DNA of 64,000 nt from Laburnicola sp. R22_1 (GCA_014281115.1 JACONQ010000012.1:2046001-2110000), one strand, 5' to 3'. Counted from the first letter of the stretch, positions 23,065-38,400 are shown. A program made the numbers and translations. The notes: generated by a model not told the origin, from the letters alone.

Positions 23065-24927
23065 ATGTGTTTATAAGCGAGCTGCAAATACAAGCGAGCT
23101 GCGAATCCTACTAAGTTCCTAAGCCTTTCGCAGTATATAAATTTATAACACATTAATATTCTATTAATATAATAGCTATTCTAAATTAAGTAGTATTTAT
23201 AGAAGCCTTTTTACACGTGCGCAAGTTGTGTCCAGGCTTCCTATAGCGCCTATAGCGCGTAGAAGCCTACTGGCTCACAACTAACTACGCCTTGCCTTAC
23301 TATATTTCTCCTTCTAGTTACTACTTAACAGTCTTTTAAGTAATAATATCCTCTTCCTCTGCCTTTAATAGAGTGCCTCGCTTTTAGATCCGCTTCTTTT
23401 TACGCTATTTACGCGTTATAACTGCCTTATTTACTCTTTATAAAGTAGCTATCTCCTTGCGTATAAGCACTATTAAATGCGCTATTCTTTTAGCGCCTCT
23501 TGTAAGCCAATTAAGCGACTAGATAACTAAGGTAGGAGAAAATTCCTAATGCCTTTAAATCCGCTCACAAACTAGAGTTAACTAAGCGCCTAGCTCGTGT
23601 GCGTTGCTTAGTGTTGCAGACTTCTATAGGGTCTCTAGTAGGGCTACTAGCGCTAGCACTGGCGACAGTGTACGAAGCTTAATATTAAGCTTTAAGAGCA
23701 CTACTTCTAGATTGTGTAGGACTAGCCCAGAGCCTTAAAAGCTTGCGCAGATATTCTTCTTTATAATTAACTAGTTATAGGCGGCGCAAAAGGCTAGTAG
23801 AAACTTAAGCTTAGTAATATAGTTAATATAGTTGCGTATTAGGCCACTAACCTAGCGCCTATACGCCCGCTTTAACGGCAAGAAGCAGCCCATGTTAAGT
23901 GGCTATAGGAGGTGTGACGAATATAGTGGCATATATAGGGTATAGATCTTGTTTTTCCTATAGATCTTTTAGAATTTAAGTAAGTTGTGGCTCTTATAGC
24001 TATTAAGTATTAGGAGCTAACGTGCGCCTACTCTATGCTCTACTATATACTTAATAAAGTGCTGTAGCTAGGCAACACTAAGCTTATTTATAGTCCACCT
24101 ATTATCGCTAAGACTAATAGTCTAGTTACCTAGTATATTGTCGCCCTTATACTAGGCTAAGAGGTAGTACTTACTAGCAAAGATAACAAAGGGCAGGATT
24201 ACCTATCTAGTAGCGTTAATTTCGTAAATTGTTGTCACCCACTTATAATTGCCTGGCTGGATTGCTTTTGGCTAACCACGTCTCTCTAAGCCTATAACAA
24301 CTAGCTAGAAGGATATCTTGCCTATTAGAAAGCTAGTCTTATCGAAGTTAAAGGTGTTCTTATTGCAGATACTATAGGTGGCCTTTATACGTACTACTAG
24401 CTTAAACTAGGCCTATATAGCTGTCGAATTCTTGTAGAGGGCTTGCTATTAATTATAGGCTCGATTAAATCGCGTTATAAGGCTGTCTGTTCGCTTAACA
24501 AAGTTTCTAGGCCACTACTAGCTAATGTAGCCTGCGCTACGCTTAGCGAGCAGCTTATTCGCTATATCTTATACAGCACCTAGAGTAGGCGCAAAGCCTT
24601 GCGAATCTAGGTTAAGTATATGCTTAATAATAACCTCCTCTTCTAGCTTAGTAAGCTTCTTTAATTTAGGCTCACAATTGTGTTGCGTAGTAGTTCTAGC
24701 ACGTTAGCTGCGAAGCGTGCTTTTAGGAACGTTAAACGTCGCTACAGCGTAATTAACACTCTGAATCTAATTCTAATTAATAGCTAAGATAGCTAGGGAG
24801 ATATCTGCTTTATTATAGGACAATTAAATAAGTGTTAGTTAAGCTATTATAGTTAATAGGTAACGCGTTGTAGAAAGTTAGTAGGATTTATAGCTCGCTC
24901 GTATTCGCAGCTCGCTTATAAACACGT
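23065..24927 (-). mobile_element. Fot1/Pogo-type Tc1-mariner DNA transposon, RIP-degraded
   Basis: The ends are inverted repeats of about 50 bp: GTGTTTATAAGCGAGCTGC at 23067 and its complement ending at 24925, each with a second copy of an AGCGAGCT motif inside. A TA duplication flanks the element (23063-23064, 24928-24929). The length of 1,863 bp fits Fot1/Pogo. A minus-strand conceptual translation still shows a Pogo-like C-terminal transposase segment (GCFLPLKRAYRR near 23880, then FKALGLVLHNLEVVLLKLN). The frame is full of stops, so it is inactive. Confidence 0.75.
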
Positions 24928-25159
24928 TATCTTAATAAGCTTTTTATACTACTACTACGCCTTTAGTATTTTATATATTATAATAAACTCTTTTTCTCTT
25001 TACTTTAGTTCTTGCCCTTATAGTCTTTATTACCTTTATTTTTAGTTATATTTTTAAGCTTTTATAGTATAATCTCTATATTATATTATTATTATATTAT
25101 AAAGGCTACGTCTTTACTAATATTTAGGTACTAAAGAAGTATTTTATACTTTAGAATTT

Positions 25160-26521
<1,362 letters not shown>

Positions 26522-26857
26522 ATACTTTAGAATTTAAAGGTATAAGACGCAGCAAATTAGCCTAAAAAATATTACTAATAGGGTACTTAAGGATAAGCTT
26601 TAAAGATCCCTCTAATAATCCTTTTAGTTATATAAGGTTGCTAAATTTCTAAGAATTATTCTTAACTTTGCCTAGCTAGTTAATTATACCTTAACTAAAT
26701 TTAATAATAATTATATTACTATAAGTATTAAATTTAAATATAATATTAGGTTACTAGAAAGTTATTACATCGCTAGATATAATAAATAAAAAAATAAAAA
26801 TTTAGTATCTTAGGCGTTCCTAATATTATAAGAGGTAGACTTTATACGCTATATATA

Positions 26858-27065
26858 TATAAGGGCACTAATAGAATTATTACGCCGTATATAAGATAAT
26901 AGTAGATATTAGAATCTAAATATAAGATAGTAGTAATACCTATATAAGGTGGGTACGTAGGCAGGCTATATATATAGTCTTGCTTAGGATCTTGCTTAGT
27001 AATTATACTAGTTCCTAAAGGATAATATACTATAAGCGAGGGGGTTGCACCTTAGATTAGTAACA
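26858..27065 (-). repeat. LTR of B (3' in element sense)
   Basis: This copy starts TATAAGGGCACTAATAG (probably TG originally) and ends TTAGATTAGTAACA. It matches 61126-61333 throughout, with scattered C/T and G/A differences. Confidence 0.8.
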
Positions 27066-27407
27066 CTACCCCTTTCCTCCTTTATAGTAGTAACTTTAGT
27101 ACTGCTAGGATCCTTCTAACTCTATATTAATCTCTAGGTAACTATTACGCACTATTTCTAATTATTATAATTCTTATAGCGATTTATACTAAATTACTAT
27201 AACTGTCTACTTAAATTACTATAGATTTAGTCTAATTTATTAATATCTATTAGAGTTACGTTATTAATACTATTATTGTTAGTACTATTATTATTAATAC
27301 TATTATTATTAGTACTGCTATTATTAGTACTATTGTCGCATAGGTTAGTACGCTTAACCTAGCTAAGAGAATTACTACTAGAAGAGTTTCTAAGGGGACT
27401 ACTATCT

Positions 27408-27720
27408 ATCTGTCAGATAGACAGTTACTGTGAAATCCAGTGGGTAGGTGTGTACGATTATATGGCCCCTTACAGTAGTAATCAGTGTAAATCACAGTGA
27501 TTTCACATTGAAATACACTGAGGAGGCTGGCGCACTACTGTTTTACACTGCCCCTATACTATTCTAAATAGTACTAGTGTGGCTTAGTACTAGATAGTTA
27601 CTTCTCGCAGTAGCCGAGCTTCTCCGACAGAACACACACAATCAATCAATCAACCCACCACTTTTCCATCTCAACTCATCAAGAATACCCGTATATCTGA
27701 CACTATCACTAACTTAAGAC
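27408..27720. other. Island of ordinary base composition inside degraded Gypsy B
   Basis: From about 27408 the sequence is rich in CA and GC (CCAGTGGGTAGGTGTG, ACACACACAATCAATC, CATCTCAACTCATC), unlike the CA-depleted DNA around it. It has a dyad around CACAGTGATTTCACATTG. A GTTAC direct repeat (27424-27428, 27597-27601) brackets TGTGAAATCC...CTAGATA, so a solo LTR is possible. No coding frame was recognised. Confidence 0.45.
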
Positions 27721-28251
27721 CTATATCTATCTATTTCTAGGCATCTAGATAGGCGTTTATAACTAGAGTAGTGGTAAGATATATAATAACGTTCTAACGC
27801 ATAATAAGATTATTAAAGTTATATAGTATAGTAGGCTTCCTTAGGTTCTTAGCGTAAAACCTAGTAATAAGGCGAGGATAATTAAGTAGATTATAATAGG
27901 GCTCCTAGATAGAGTCTTTAAAACTATTCTATATAACTTTGTACTCTATAATACTATAGTTAGGGGCGTATAGGTTCTTCTTTAACTTATTTAACTAGTA
28001 GGTAAGTATAGTCTTTACCTTATACTTCTTATTTATATATTTATCTAGCAGTATATTATCTTTATTATATATCTACCTATTACGCGGTTGCTTATTATAT
28101 AGGTATAGTAGCTATAGGTAAATAATATTATATAAATAGCCTATTTCTTTAGGTAGGTTAAGCTTATATACTATATTATTAATAACTTATACTATATAAA
28201 AGGTCCCCTATTCTTATAGTTAAGCGATAAGCTAGGCCTTTTAGTCTTAAG

Positions 28252-28440
28252 TGTAGGGCCTTCTTATTGCTTAGGTGGTTAAATAGGGCCTTATGTCTCC
28301 TTTAGGCCTAGTAGAGGTTTAGATAAAAACCCTCTCACTTTAGATAAGAGTAGGTAGCGATTTGTCTTATCACCACTTACCTTCTAATATTATCCTATTC
28401 TATCTTATTAACTATTAGGCATTCTAGTGGCGCCCTTATA
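28252..28440 (+). repeat. 5' LTR of D
   Basis: This copy starts TGTAGGGCCTTCTTATTG and ends TGGCGCCCTTATA. It aligns end to end with 35250-35438. Confidence 0.85.
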
Positions 28441-31019
28441 TTTAAATTGCTCTCTTATAGGTAGTAGTAGAATTCTTACTACTATAATAGTAACACGTAG
28501 GTCTAGTAGACGCCTTACTTCTATAAGCTAGAAGCTAAATAGCCTATCTAGAAATACCTAGCAGTAAGCTAGTGCTGTTAAGTAGGCAGAAGAATAAGTA
28601 GAGAAACTTAGGGAGCCTACCTAAGAAGAAATTAATAATAGTCTTAAGAGTTTACAAGGTCCTTAAATAGAGCTAAATATAATAAAAGCTAATAGAAGGG
28701 TAGCTTATCTTATAGAATTACAAGATTAGGCGCGTAAGGAATAAGAATAATAAGAAATATAATATATTAAAGACATATAATAACATTATAAAGCTAGCAA
28801 TATAGTAGCTTTTAATAAGCTTACTAGTACTCTACGCGTGGCTACTATAGTCTTATTATTTCTAGTAGCTACTAAATAGAGTACCTTGCTGTAACTACTC
28901 CTACTACACATCTATAACTATAAGAATTATCGCAATTATAACTAATAAAAATAGAATTATAAGTTTTATTTCTTATAAGCGCCTTTTTACTTTATTATAG
29001 AAGATTATAAGGTTACCTTTAGTAGGCAGTACCTATCTAAAGACCTTTAAAACTAGTTTAAGTTGTATTATAACTAATAATAATAGATAGACCCTAAATA
29101 GGCCCCTACCTAGTAAACATTAATAGAATAAATACTTAATACCCTAGGTACTCTATTAGAACGCTAATAGATAGTATTTAAGGTAATAAAGAACTATTGC
29201 CAGAGGGTAAATTAAACCCTAACTAACCTACTTAACCACCTTCTCCCTTTATAGAATAAGGTTAAAGAGCAGAATAAGTATTATAGGGTAGCTAAGTTTA
29301 TAGATTTTATAGATAATAAGCTATGCAAAAAAGTTCTATAGTACCTATCTTCTTAGAGAGAAACCCTTATAGAGATAGAAGAGATTACCAATTATCTTTA
29401 TTAAGAGAAAGGGCAGTTTGCTAAGAGTAAAGGCAAGTTTAAGAACTTATTAAAAAGGCCTAAGTTAATAACGCCCCCTACTAAGTTAGCTAGGCTAGCT
29501 AAATATAATAGAAAGAAGTGTAAGGACTATAAATAGTCTACCTTAATATAGAAGAAAAGGAATAAAGATAATCTAAAGGTTACTTACTAGAACTATAGTA
29601 AGTGAGGCTATATCTTTCCTAATTATAAGAAGGAGAGAAATCTAGACCTACCTTTCTATTCTAAGGATATATTAGAGTCTGCGGGAAAAGGCAAGGGCTA
29701 GTAGGACTAGACTCTATCCTATTAGCCGCAATTATTAAGTATAAGGAGAACAAGCAGCTTAGAAAGCTCTATAATGTACTTTACCTAAAGAGGCTAATTG
29801 CAATAATAGTGTAGGCTATAGTAGGGGATTTAGGCTTAGTTAAGGCACTAGTTAATAGTGGCGCTAAATTTAATATAATCTCTACTTACTTTGTAAAAAA
29901 GAGAGATCTAATAGTAATACCTTTACTAGACTTTATAGCAGAGGTAGTAAATAGTATAAATATTACTATATATAAATCTATAGTTGCTAAAGTGCACTTA
30001 GTAAATACTAGGAGTTATAGAGAGATCTACTAGATTTTATTTATAGTAGTAGACCTAAGAAAGTATAAAATATACTTAGAATTACTATAGATTGCTATAT
30101 ATAATCTAAAACTTAACTTTTGTATAGGGTAATTATTATTCTAAAGAAAGTTAGGGCAGAATATGCCTAACTATACTAAAGTAGCCCTTAAAGACACAGA
30201 ATAGTTTAGTTTAATAATATTAGACTTAACTACAGAATTATACGTGTGTTATATTAGCTATATAGGTAATAGGATGTTTATAATCTTAGTAAAGACTATA
30301 ATACTATAGGTATACTAAGAGTTTACTAATATAGCAAATAGTAATTAATTCGAGATGCTTGCAGAACACTTTATAACTAACCTAAGTATTAATCTTCTCC
30401 CTAAGAAATAACTACCCTATTAGCCTCTTTATAACTTGTCTAAGAGTAAGCTAAGTGTCTTATATAAGTACATTGTAGATTACTTGCGAAGAGGCTAGAT
30501 ATAATATTTAAGGTTACTAGCTAGAGCACTAATTCTATTTGTAAAGAAGAAGGATAGTATATTAAGGCTATATATAAATTACTACAGCCTTAATAAGATT
30601 ACTATTAAAAATTATTATGTATTACTTTTAATTGCTAAGTCCTTAGAAAGATTAGCAAAAGCGAAGTTCTTTACTAAGCTTAATATCTAAGAAGTATATT
30701 ATAGAATAAGAATTAAGAAAGGTAATAAGTAGAAGATAGCTTTTTATATAAAGTATAGACACTTTAAGTATTTAGTAATACTGTTTAGTTTAACTAATAC
30801 TCTAGCACAATTCTAGAAGTATATTAATAAAGTCCTAGTAGGACTAATTAATATAATATGTATTATTTATTTAGACAATATACTTATCTTCTCTAATATA
30901 GAAGAGGAATATAAATAATATATAAAAGAAGTCCTTTAAAGACTATATAAGGCTAAACTATATATTAAACTTAGTAAGTATAAGTTTTATTAGGAAGAGA
31001 CAAAGTACCTAGGCTATGT

Positions 31020-31236
31020 TTTTTTTTTGCGACTAAGGGGTTTCTAATAAAAATATTACAATAATAGCAGATATCCCTCCTACTATTATATACACAGAAA
31101 AGCGTTTTAAGGTGTTAATAAAAAGGGGTTAGCGCGTTACAAGCGAGCTAAGCGAGCTTGGCGGGCTTGGCGCGCCCACTCCAACTAAAAAAATCCACAT
31201 GCAAAACTATGGGTAAGGCCACATCGCCGTACCACA
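31020..31236 (-). mobile_element. SINE-like retroposed insert with poly(A) tail
   Basis: A 217-bp, GC-richer segment splits the reverse-transcriptase frame of D between YLGY and the downstream RT sequence. On the minus strand it ends in an A-run (T-run at about 31020-31028). It is bracketed by TACCTAGGCTATGT (31006-31019) and TACCTAGACTATAT (31237-31250), a 14-bp duplication with two G-to-A differences. It contains GCGAGCTAAGCGAGC and GGCGGGCTTGGCGCGCC. I did not find convincing tRNA A and B boxes. Confidence 0.6.
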
Positions 31237-32623
31237 TACCTAGACTATATTTTTAGCTATAAGGAAGTTAGGATATATAAAGACTACATAAAAATAATTA
31301 CAAAGTAGCTACTTTCTAAGATAGTGCGTAATATTAAAGTGTTTATTAATTTTATAAATTATTACTAGATAGTTATTATAGGGTTTTTAAGAGTAGCTCT
31401 ACCTCTTACTAAACTTACTTAGAAGAAGTCTAGTGCTGCCTAGGGTAGGCAAGCTTAAAGAAGAGAAAAAAGCTAACCTTTACACCTAAATGCGTAGGCA
31501 AGAGTAGCTTTTAAAGAGTTAAAGGCTATATTTATAGTAGTGCCTATATTAGTGCACTTTAAGTCTAATAAAGAAATAAGACTTAAGGTAGATGCCTTAG
31601 GTAGCGTAATATCTAGCATATTAAGCTAGAATATGTCTAAATCTAATAAAACTCTATAATAGCAACCTATTAGTTTCTTTTTATAAAAGCTAGATAGTAT
31701 ATAACTTTAATATAATATATATAATAAGAAATTACTAGCTATTAATAAAAGCGTTAAATATTAGTAATACTACCTATTAATTATCCTATTTACTATTCTT
31801 ACAAACTATAATAACTTGCGATAGTTTATAGACACAAAGAAATTAAACTACTAGTAGATTAGAATCTATAAGAGGCTAGCAGAGTATAATTTTATTATTA
31901 TCTACTAGCTAGAAAAGAAAAACCTAGCAAATAGACTATTAAGACGCCCTAACTATATAAGCGAGGCGCAACACCTAGTAGAGAAAGACAATAGGACTTA
32001 CATAGAGCCTTTAAAAATATTATTAAGTAAGAATACTTTTAATAAACTAACTACTTAATTAATTAGTACAATTATAAGATCCTAATAAGTAGTAATCTAG
32101 AGATAAAGACAGCTAAGAAGGCGCAAACCTAGAAGAGTAATTACAGAAGAGCTAATATTATTAATAGATAGTAGCTCTAAATCTAACTTAGAGACTAAGA
32201 ATAAAGTTAAGGCTCTAGAAGAATTTTAGCCCTAATAGTTAGGCAAAAAGTTATTAAAAGAAGGCGTAATAAAGTAAAATAAAATTAAAGTGCTTATAAC
32301 AAGTGCGGAGAAGGCAAAGGCCCTCTAGATATGCCACAATAGCCCTATAGGTAGGCATTTTAGGGTAAAGAAAATATTAGAGAAGTTAAGAAGGCATTTC
32401 TAATAGAAAGGAATATAATATAAAGTTAAAAACTACTATTAAGACTATTTAAAGTGTAAAATATCTATTACGCCTTAACACTAACTATATAGTCTTTTAA
32501 ATTCTTTACCTATACTAAATAGTGCTTAGGAGAATATTATCTTGGATTTTATTATAAACTTACCCCTAGCTAAACACTTAGCTAAGTCTATAATACTATT
32601 CTATAATACTATTCTAGTAATAG

Positions 32624-32825
32624 ACTTAGCAAAAGCCTAAATTTAGGATATTATTAGATTATAAACTATCTAACAAAGATAGCTTATAACACTATAAGGG
32701 TATTATTATTATATACCTACTAGGATAGATTAGAATGCAAAAGACTTAGCAAAAGCCTAAATTTAGGCTCTTGCTATTAGGACTTTTTTCTTATTACTTT
32801 AACACTATAAGGGTATTATTATTAG
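32624..32825 (+). repeat. Local imperfect duplication within D
   Basis: GACTTAGCAAAAGCCTAAAT occurs at about 32624 and again at about 32747. AACACTATAAGGGTATTATT occurs at about 32689 and 32801. This indicates a roughly 115-120-bp direct duplication with divergence between the two blocks. Confidence 0.7.
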
Positions 32826-35249
32826 CCTATTACCTACAAATAAATAGGCAAACTAAAAGGCAGAATTAGACACTTGAGTAGTATCTTTAGTGCTTTTACT
32901 ACCTAGAATAGGATAACTAGGCAAAGTAGTTACTAATTACAAAATTTGCGTATAATAATAGTGTAAATATAATAACTAGAGTAACTCCTTTTTGCGCATA
33001 CTACAAAGTAGATCCTTATATACTAGAATAGCCTAGAATACTGCTTAGCAATAGAGAATTATTACTAGGCACATTAATTGTAGCAAAAGTCATTACACTA
33101 TAGGCTTAATATAGAATAAAGATTGCAGCAGCAAATACGTACTAGAAAAAGTACGCTAATAAGAAAAGAAAGCATCTTAGTCTTAAACTAGGAGATTAAG
33201 TATTTATATTTACTAGATATTTAAACTTTGTATAACCTAAGTGTAAACTTAATTAGAAGTTTATTAGACTAGGCATAGTTAAGTACCCTATAGGGAAAGA
33301 AGCCTATAGAGTTAACTTTCTAGAATTAAACGCATACCTAGTTTTCTATATATTATTATTAGAGCTATATAAATAAAGGGGAGCTATTAAGTCTTAAGTA
33401 GATTCTATTATTAACACCCTACGCACGTTTAGCGATAATATATACTATATAGAGAAAGTGCTATTAGTAGGAACCTAGAAATATCTTATTAAATAGGAAG
33501 ATTATCTAGAAGAAAACTTATAGAAGCTAGGCACTAATCTAAGTGCTAACACTATTAAAGAATTCTAAAAAAAGAAGAATATTCTAGGACGCTAGCAAAG
33601 AGGCTCTTATTTAGGTTAAACAACTACAGAAGGGAATAAAAGAACCTCCTTAAGGAATTTTAATAGGAAATTTTAATTTCTTTTATTTATAAATAAGAGA
33701 TTAGACTTAGATTAACTATATAGTTAGAGAATTACTACAGAAAGTATACTTGCTACCTTTATCTATTTTTTCCTATAGAGGGTTTTTTTTTACTATAATT
33801 ATAGAGGTATTTAATAGTGTAAAGTGCCGTAGAGGTAACACTAACTTAGAAAGATTATAGTATCTCTAGGAGTTAGTTAAAAAGGACTATAAAGGACTAT
33901 AAGAGTATATTACACTTTACTTAAAGTCAAAAGAAGAGAATATTCTAAGAATCTAGATTTAAGATATTTTAGGGCGTCGCCACCCGCTAGAAGGCGCTAT
34001 TTAAGTCCTAATAGACTCCTATATTATAAGGAACTATTATTCTTAAGGACCCTAAAGCATAATAGTCTTAGAGGTCCCCCTTATATATACATATTAGCCT
34101 AAGGCCCCTAAAGGGACTAAAAGTACTACTAAGAAGCTAGAAAGACACTATCCATAACTATAGCTATAAGTAAGACTTTTATTATTACCCTAAAACTCCT
34201 AATAACACATTAGTCTATATTTGTTCTATAACTCCGTTAGTATATAATATAATAGGACAAAAGGCAGAATTATAAACCTTGTCTTACTTTAGGGTCCTAC
34301 CCTTATAGGTTATGCAGTTAATAGCCTTCTTATAGTAATATTACTTAGTTTTGCGCTCTATATTAGTATAAGCACGCTTCTTAGTAAAGTAATAGATTAA
34401 TTAATAGATATTACTACTATTATAGATATAGAGATTCTATGTATAGGGCTTAAATAAGCTAAGAAGTAATTAGTTAATAGAAAGCGCTATAAGGACAACT
34501 ACACCTACTTAATGTAGTTTATAAGCCTCTTAGCAGCTTTATAGATATATTCCTTATTCTTATTAGAAATACTACTATAAAGAAGAGCCTAAGCAGCTAT
34601 AAGACTATTAAGCTTAGCGTTAAAGTTAATAGGGCACTATATTATCTTAGTTAGTAGTATAATAGCGCCTAATATAGGCATACATTACTATAAGGTAGTA
34701 TTTATTCTAAATTAAGCAATTACTATACCTAGATAGCTAAGCACTATTAATTTAGATTAATAGGATAAGTTTAGTATTTAGAAAGTGGCATGTGTAGAAT
34801 AGATCCCCCTTATAGATAAGTTTAATATAATAAACGTATAGATTAGTACTAGCGAGTTAGTTATAAGCTAACTCTACCTACTATATAGTAAGTGTCTTCT
34901 TAAGAGCTATCTTGCTATAGAAAGGGATATTAGAACGTATTAGAATAATAAGAGTAGGATAGTATATACTAAATTAACTAGTAAAGGCATAAGAAGTAAG
35001 AATAGTGTAAATGCAGGCAAAAAAACTAAAATAACTATACTAAGCCTTGCTTAACAGCACCTTTAGCTCCTAAATTAGTTAGGTGCCCTAGAGTACTTTA
35101 ATAGCGTAATAGCGCCTAATATAATAATAATTATTACTATATAGTTATAAAACTAGCAATTATTTACTTTTTAAGCGGAGATAATAGGATATTACACGTT
35201 TTAATCTCCTAGGGCAACCTAGGTTAGGTTAATCCTAGAAGGGGGATAC

Positions 35250-35438
35250 TATAAGGCCTTCTTATTACTTAGGTAGCTAAATAGGACCTTATATCTCCTT
35301 TCGTCCTAGTAGGAGTTTAGATAAAATCCCCCTCACTTTAGATAAGAGCGGGTAGCGATTTGTCTCATTACTACTCACCTCCTAATATTATCCTATTCTG
35401 TCTTATTAACTATTAGGCATCCTAGTGGCGCCCTTATA
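35250..35438 (+). repeat. 3' LTR of D
   Basis: This copy starts TATAAGGCCTTCTTATTAC and ends TGGCGCCCTTATA, directly followed by the TTAAG duplication. Differences from the 5' LTR are mostly C/T and G/A. Confidence 0.85.
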
Positions 35439-35443
35439 TTAAG

Positions 35444-38400
35444 ATTGTGTGCGTCTAATATTATCTTATTGCTAATTTTAAAAAATAGTACTAGTGCACG
35501 CTTTATATCTATGTACTTAGCCTATTTAGCTTATACCTATTATAAATTATTACGTAGAAAGTTGCGTAAGTAGGTAAGAGAGTTAATAAAGTTATTTATA
35601 TATTAATAATCTATATATATATAGGCGCTATAAGTAGGCGCTTACTAGTAGTGGCATTTCTACTTACTAACTTAATATTATATAATTAAGCTAGTTTAGA
35701 ACTATTATATAGTAAATAGCTCTTAGTAGCAATAAAGGAAGCTACTCTAGTTAATTTGCTAACTAAAGAGTTAGCGATAAACTTTGCTATAGGCAAGTAT
35801 AAGGCCTAGTTATTTTATTAATAGTTAATATACGCGCGTAAGTATTCTTTTAGTATAGCATTAGTAACCTCTATTTAGCTATCTATTTTAAGATGCTAAC
35901 TAGTAAATAGTTATAGTTTAGTGCTAAGATGTTTGCAAAGCTATTTCTAGAAGTGAGATATAAACTATTAACTATAGTTGCTAATAATATTCTCTAGGAA
36001 ACTCTTGTTATGCTAGATATAGGTAATAAAAGCCTCTCTAACTACCTTAGCTATAATTTTAAATATAGAGATAAAGTTCTTTTTTTACTAAGCTAGTTTA
36101 TAATAACTATAATAGCTATATAGGTCTTGCTATTATTATAATTAGGTAGTAAGATAATAATAAAGTCTATTAAGATAGACTTCTAGTATTAATTTAGAAT
36201 TAGTAGTAAATACAATAAACTATACTTAGTATTATAGTATAGCTTACTATAGTAGTAGAATATATAGATATAAATATAATAGGCGATAGTGTATATTATA
36301 TATAGCTAATAGTACTAGCAACTAATATATTTATAAGTACTCTTATAACTAATATATCTAGTAGTAACGTTATTATAAGCTTGCTTACGGATACGCGTAT
36401 AGAGCTTTTTATTACTAGAGATATATAGTTAGTCCTTAATATATAGTAGACCCTTACTTAACTAATAACTAGTAACCTTAATTCTAAATCCCTACTTAAG
36501 GAGCTTCTTTAGTAAATATTAAGCTTTTGCCTTAATAGCGATAATAATGTCTTAGACTATCTTATTAATAGTATAGGCTATCTTAATGTCCTTAAGTAAT
36601 TGTGCTATCTTATTAGTTTCTATTATAGTTATAGTAATAGAATTGTTATTATTAGTAGTAAGTTTAGTAATATAGTATAATATAGCTACGAGCTGTAGAC
36701 TAGAGTAATAACTTTTATTTAATACAGAGTAGGCAGTAGTAATTGCATAATATAACCCTTCTCCTTTAAATATTTCTAGCTATAAGACTATCTAGACTTA
36801 GTGTTATTAGTAGGTGTTATTATTGCCTTTAGGTAAATTACCTAGATAGCGCGTTAGGGCGTTAGGTTTTATATTTTATTTACTAGAGTAGTACTAAATA
36901 TAAAAGTTAAACTTAACTAGAAACTCTACCTATTACGCTTATTATTAATTAAGCTACTTACTAGTTATAAAGTACTATAAAGTAAAATAATTAGTAATAA
37001 TATTAATAGATCCTAAGTATCTAATAGCTTAGATCTTTATTCTTTAAAGGCGCGTATAATAGCTAAAAGCTTCTTATTATAGATTTTATAGTTGCACTCT
37101 ATAGGGTTTATTTTATATAATAAGTATGCGATAGGCTATAGTACGCTCTACTTATTCTTTTATAATAGTACTACTATAGTAATAAAGTCTAACGCATTAG
37201 TCTCTAGCTAGGTGTCCTTATTTAGGTTAAAATAGACTAGAATAGGTGCTATTATAAAGGCCTGCTTAAGTGCTTTAAACGCGGTTACTACGGAAGTCTC
37301 TAGTTTAATAGGCTAGTTCTTTAGCGCGTTACCTTTAGTTAGATTTATTAGTAGGTAAGCAATCTAACTAAAACCTTTAATTAATTATTAGTAGAAGTTT
37401 ATAAAATCTAGAAAAGCCTATATATCTTTAGGTAACTATAGTAACTACTAGTTATATACTACCTAAACCTTTTTAGAGTCTATTTTAATACCCTTAGTAG
37501 TTAGTATAATTTCTAAGTACTTAATCTTCTTAACTTTAAATTAACACTTATTAATATTTAGGTACAGACTGGCTTATTTAAGTTTATTAACTATAGTCTA
37601 TACGTATTTAATATAGTCCTTCTTAGTTTTACTATATATAAGTATGGTTAGCTTACTAAATACCTTTTTTAATCTTTTTTTAGTTTAAGATTAAAGTAGA
37701 TTAAGATAAAAGGTTATATATACTATGTATAGCACCTAATTCTAATTAAAGACTAACCTTAAACACCTTAATAATCCCACACCCTATAAGCTCCTAGTCC
37801 TAACACAAAGTTCACTTACAGCGTACATAGCATACCTAGCTTATTACTACTACTATTATTAGTTATCTGCGCTTGCTGCTACACAGCGTACTTACTTAAA
37901 TAAGCTAACTTAGTAGTAATAATAGTAATAATAGCTAGGAGGATCTTACACATCTATGCAACACTTTTATTATACTAGAGCTTATTAACAAATATCTTAT
38001 CCTCTATCTTTTACCTCTCCTCTTAAATTTAGTTACTAATAAGAAGCAATTATATTCACTAAAGCAAAAATTCAACCTTATAGTCCTTTGCAAACTAGAT
38101 AAGCTATTAACCTAACTAGTATACTAGGACTGCCTTATAAATAGTTAAGTATACCTACCCCTTACGCTAGATAAGTATCTAATAGACAGAATAGAACTCT
38201 AGTATAGCTACCTTAATAGTAGCGTTGCGAATCTTTAGCGTATACTCTTTTGCAATAGTAAGTATATTAGTTTTAGACAATTTAGGGTTAATGCTTAAGT
38301 AGATAGTAGGTCGTAGAGAGATAGAAATAGCAATAGAAGCTTTATTAAGAACAACCTTAATATAGTAATAAAGTAATAGTATATCTAGTATATATTACTC

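Larger units (their letters stand above)
29580..33370 (+). pseudogene. gag-pol remnant of Gypsy D
   Basis: Recognisable in conceptual translation: a decayed gag zinc knuckle near 29590-29640 (GYIFPNYKK), reverse transcriptase with IIYLDNILIFSN near 30860 and KLSKYKFY near 30970, RNase H/connection segments (VALPLTKLT, RVAFKELKA, IRLKVDALGSVIS) at 31.4-31.7 kb, and an integrase zinc-binding-like segment (GRHFRVKKILEKLRRHF) near 32350. Stops are frequent and many codons are AT-shifted. Non-functional. Confidence 0.75.
28252..35438 (+). mobile_element. Gypsy-type LTR retrotransposon D, RIP-degraded
   Basis: LTRs of 189 bp lie at 28252-28440 and 35250-35438. A perfect TTAAG duplication flanks the element (28247-28251, 35439-35443). 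A polypurine tract (AGAAGGGGGATAC) precedes the right LTR, giving plus orientation. It is inserted in the integrase C-terminal part of B. The interior shows gag-pol order but every frame is littered with stops, and it is further interrupted by a SINE-like insert at 31020-31236. Confidence 0.85.

Noticed and set aside
27429..27596. Solo LTR with GTTAC duplication
   Set aside because: The TG start and GTTAC repeats are suggestive, but the end is TA and no partner LTR is in the window; kept only as a possibility.
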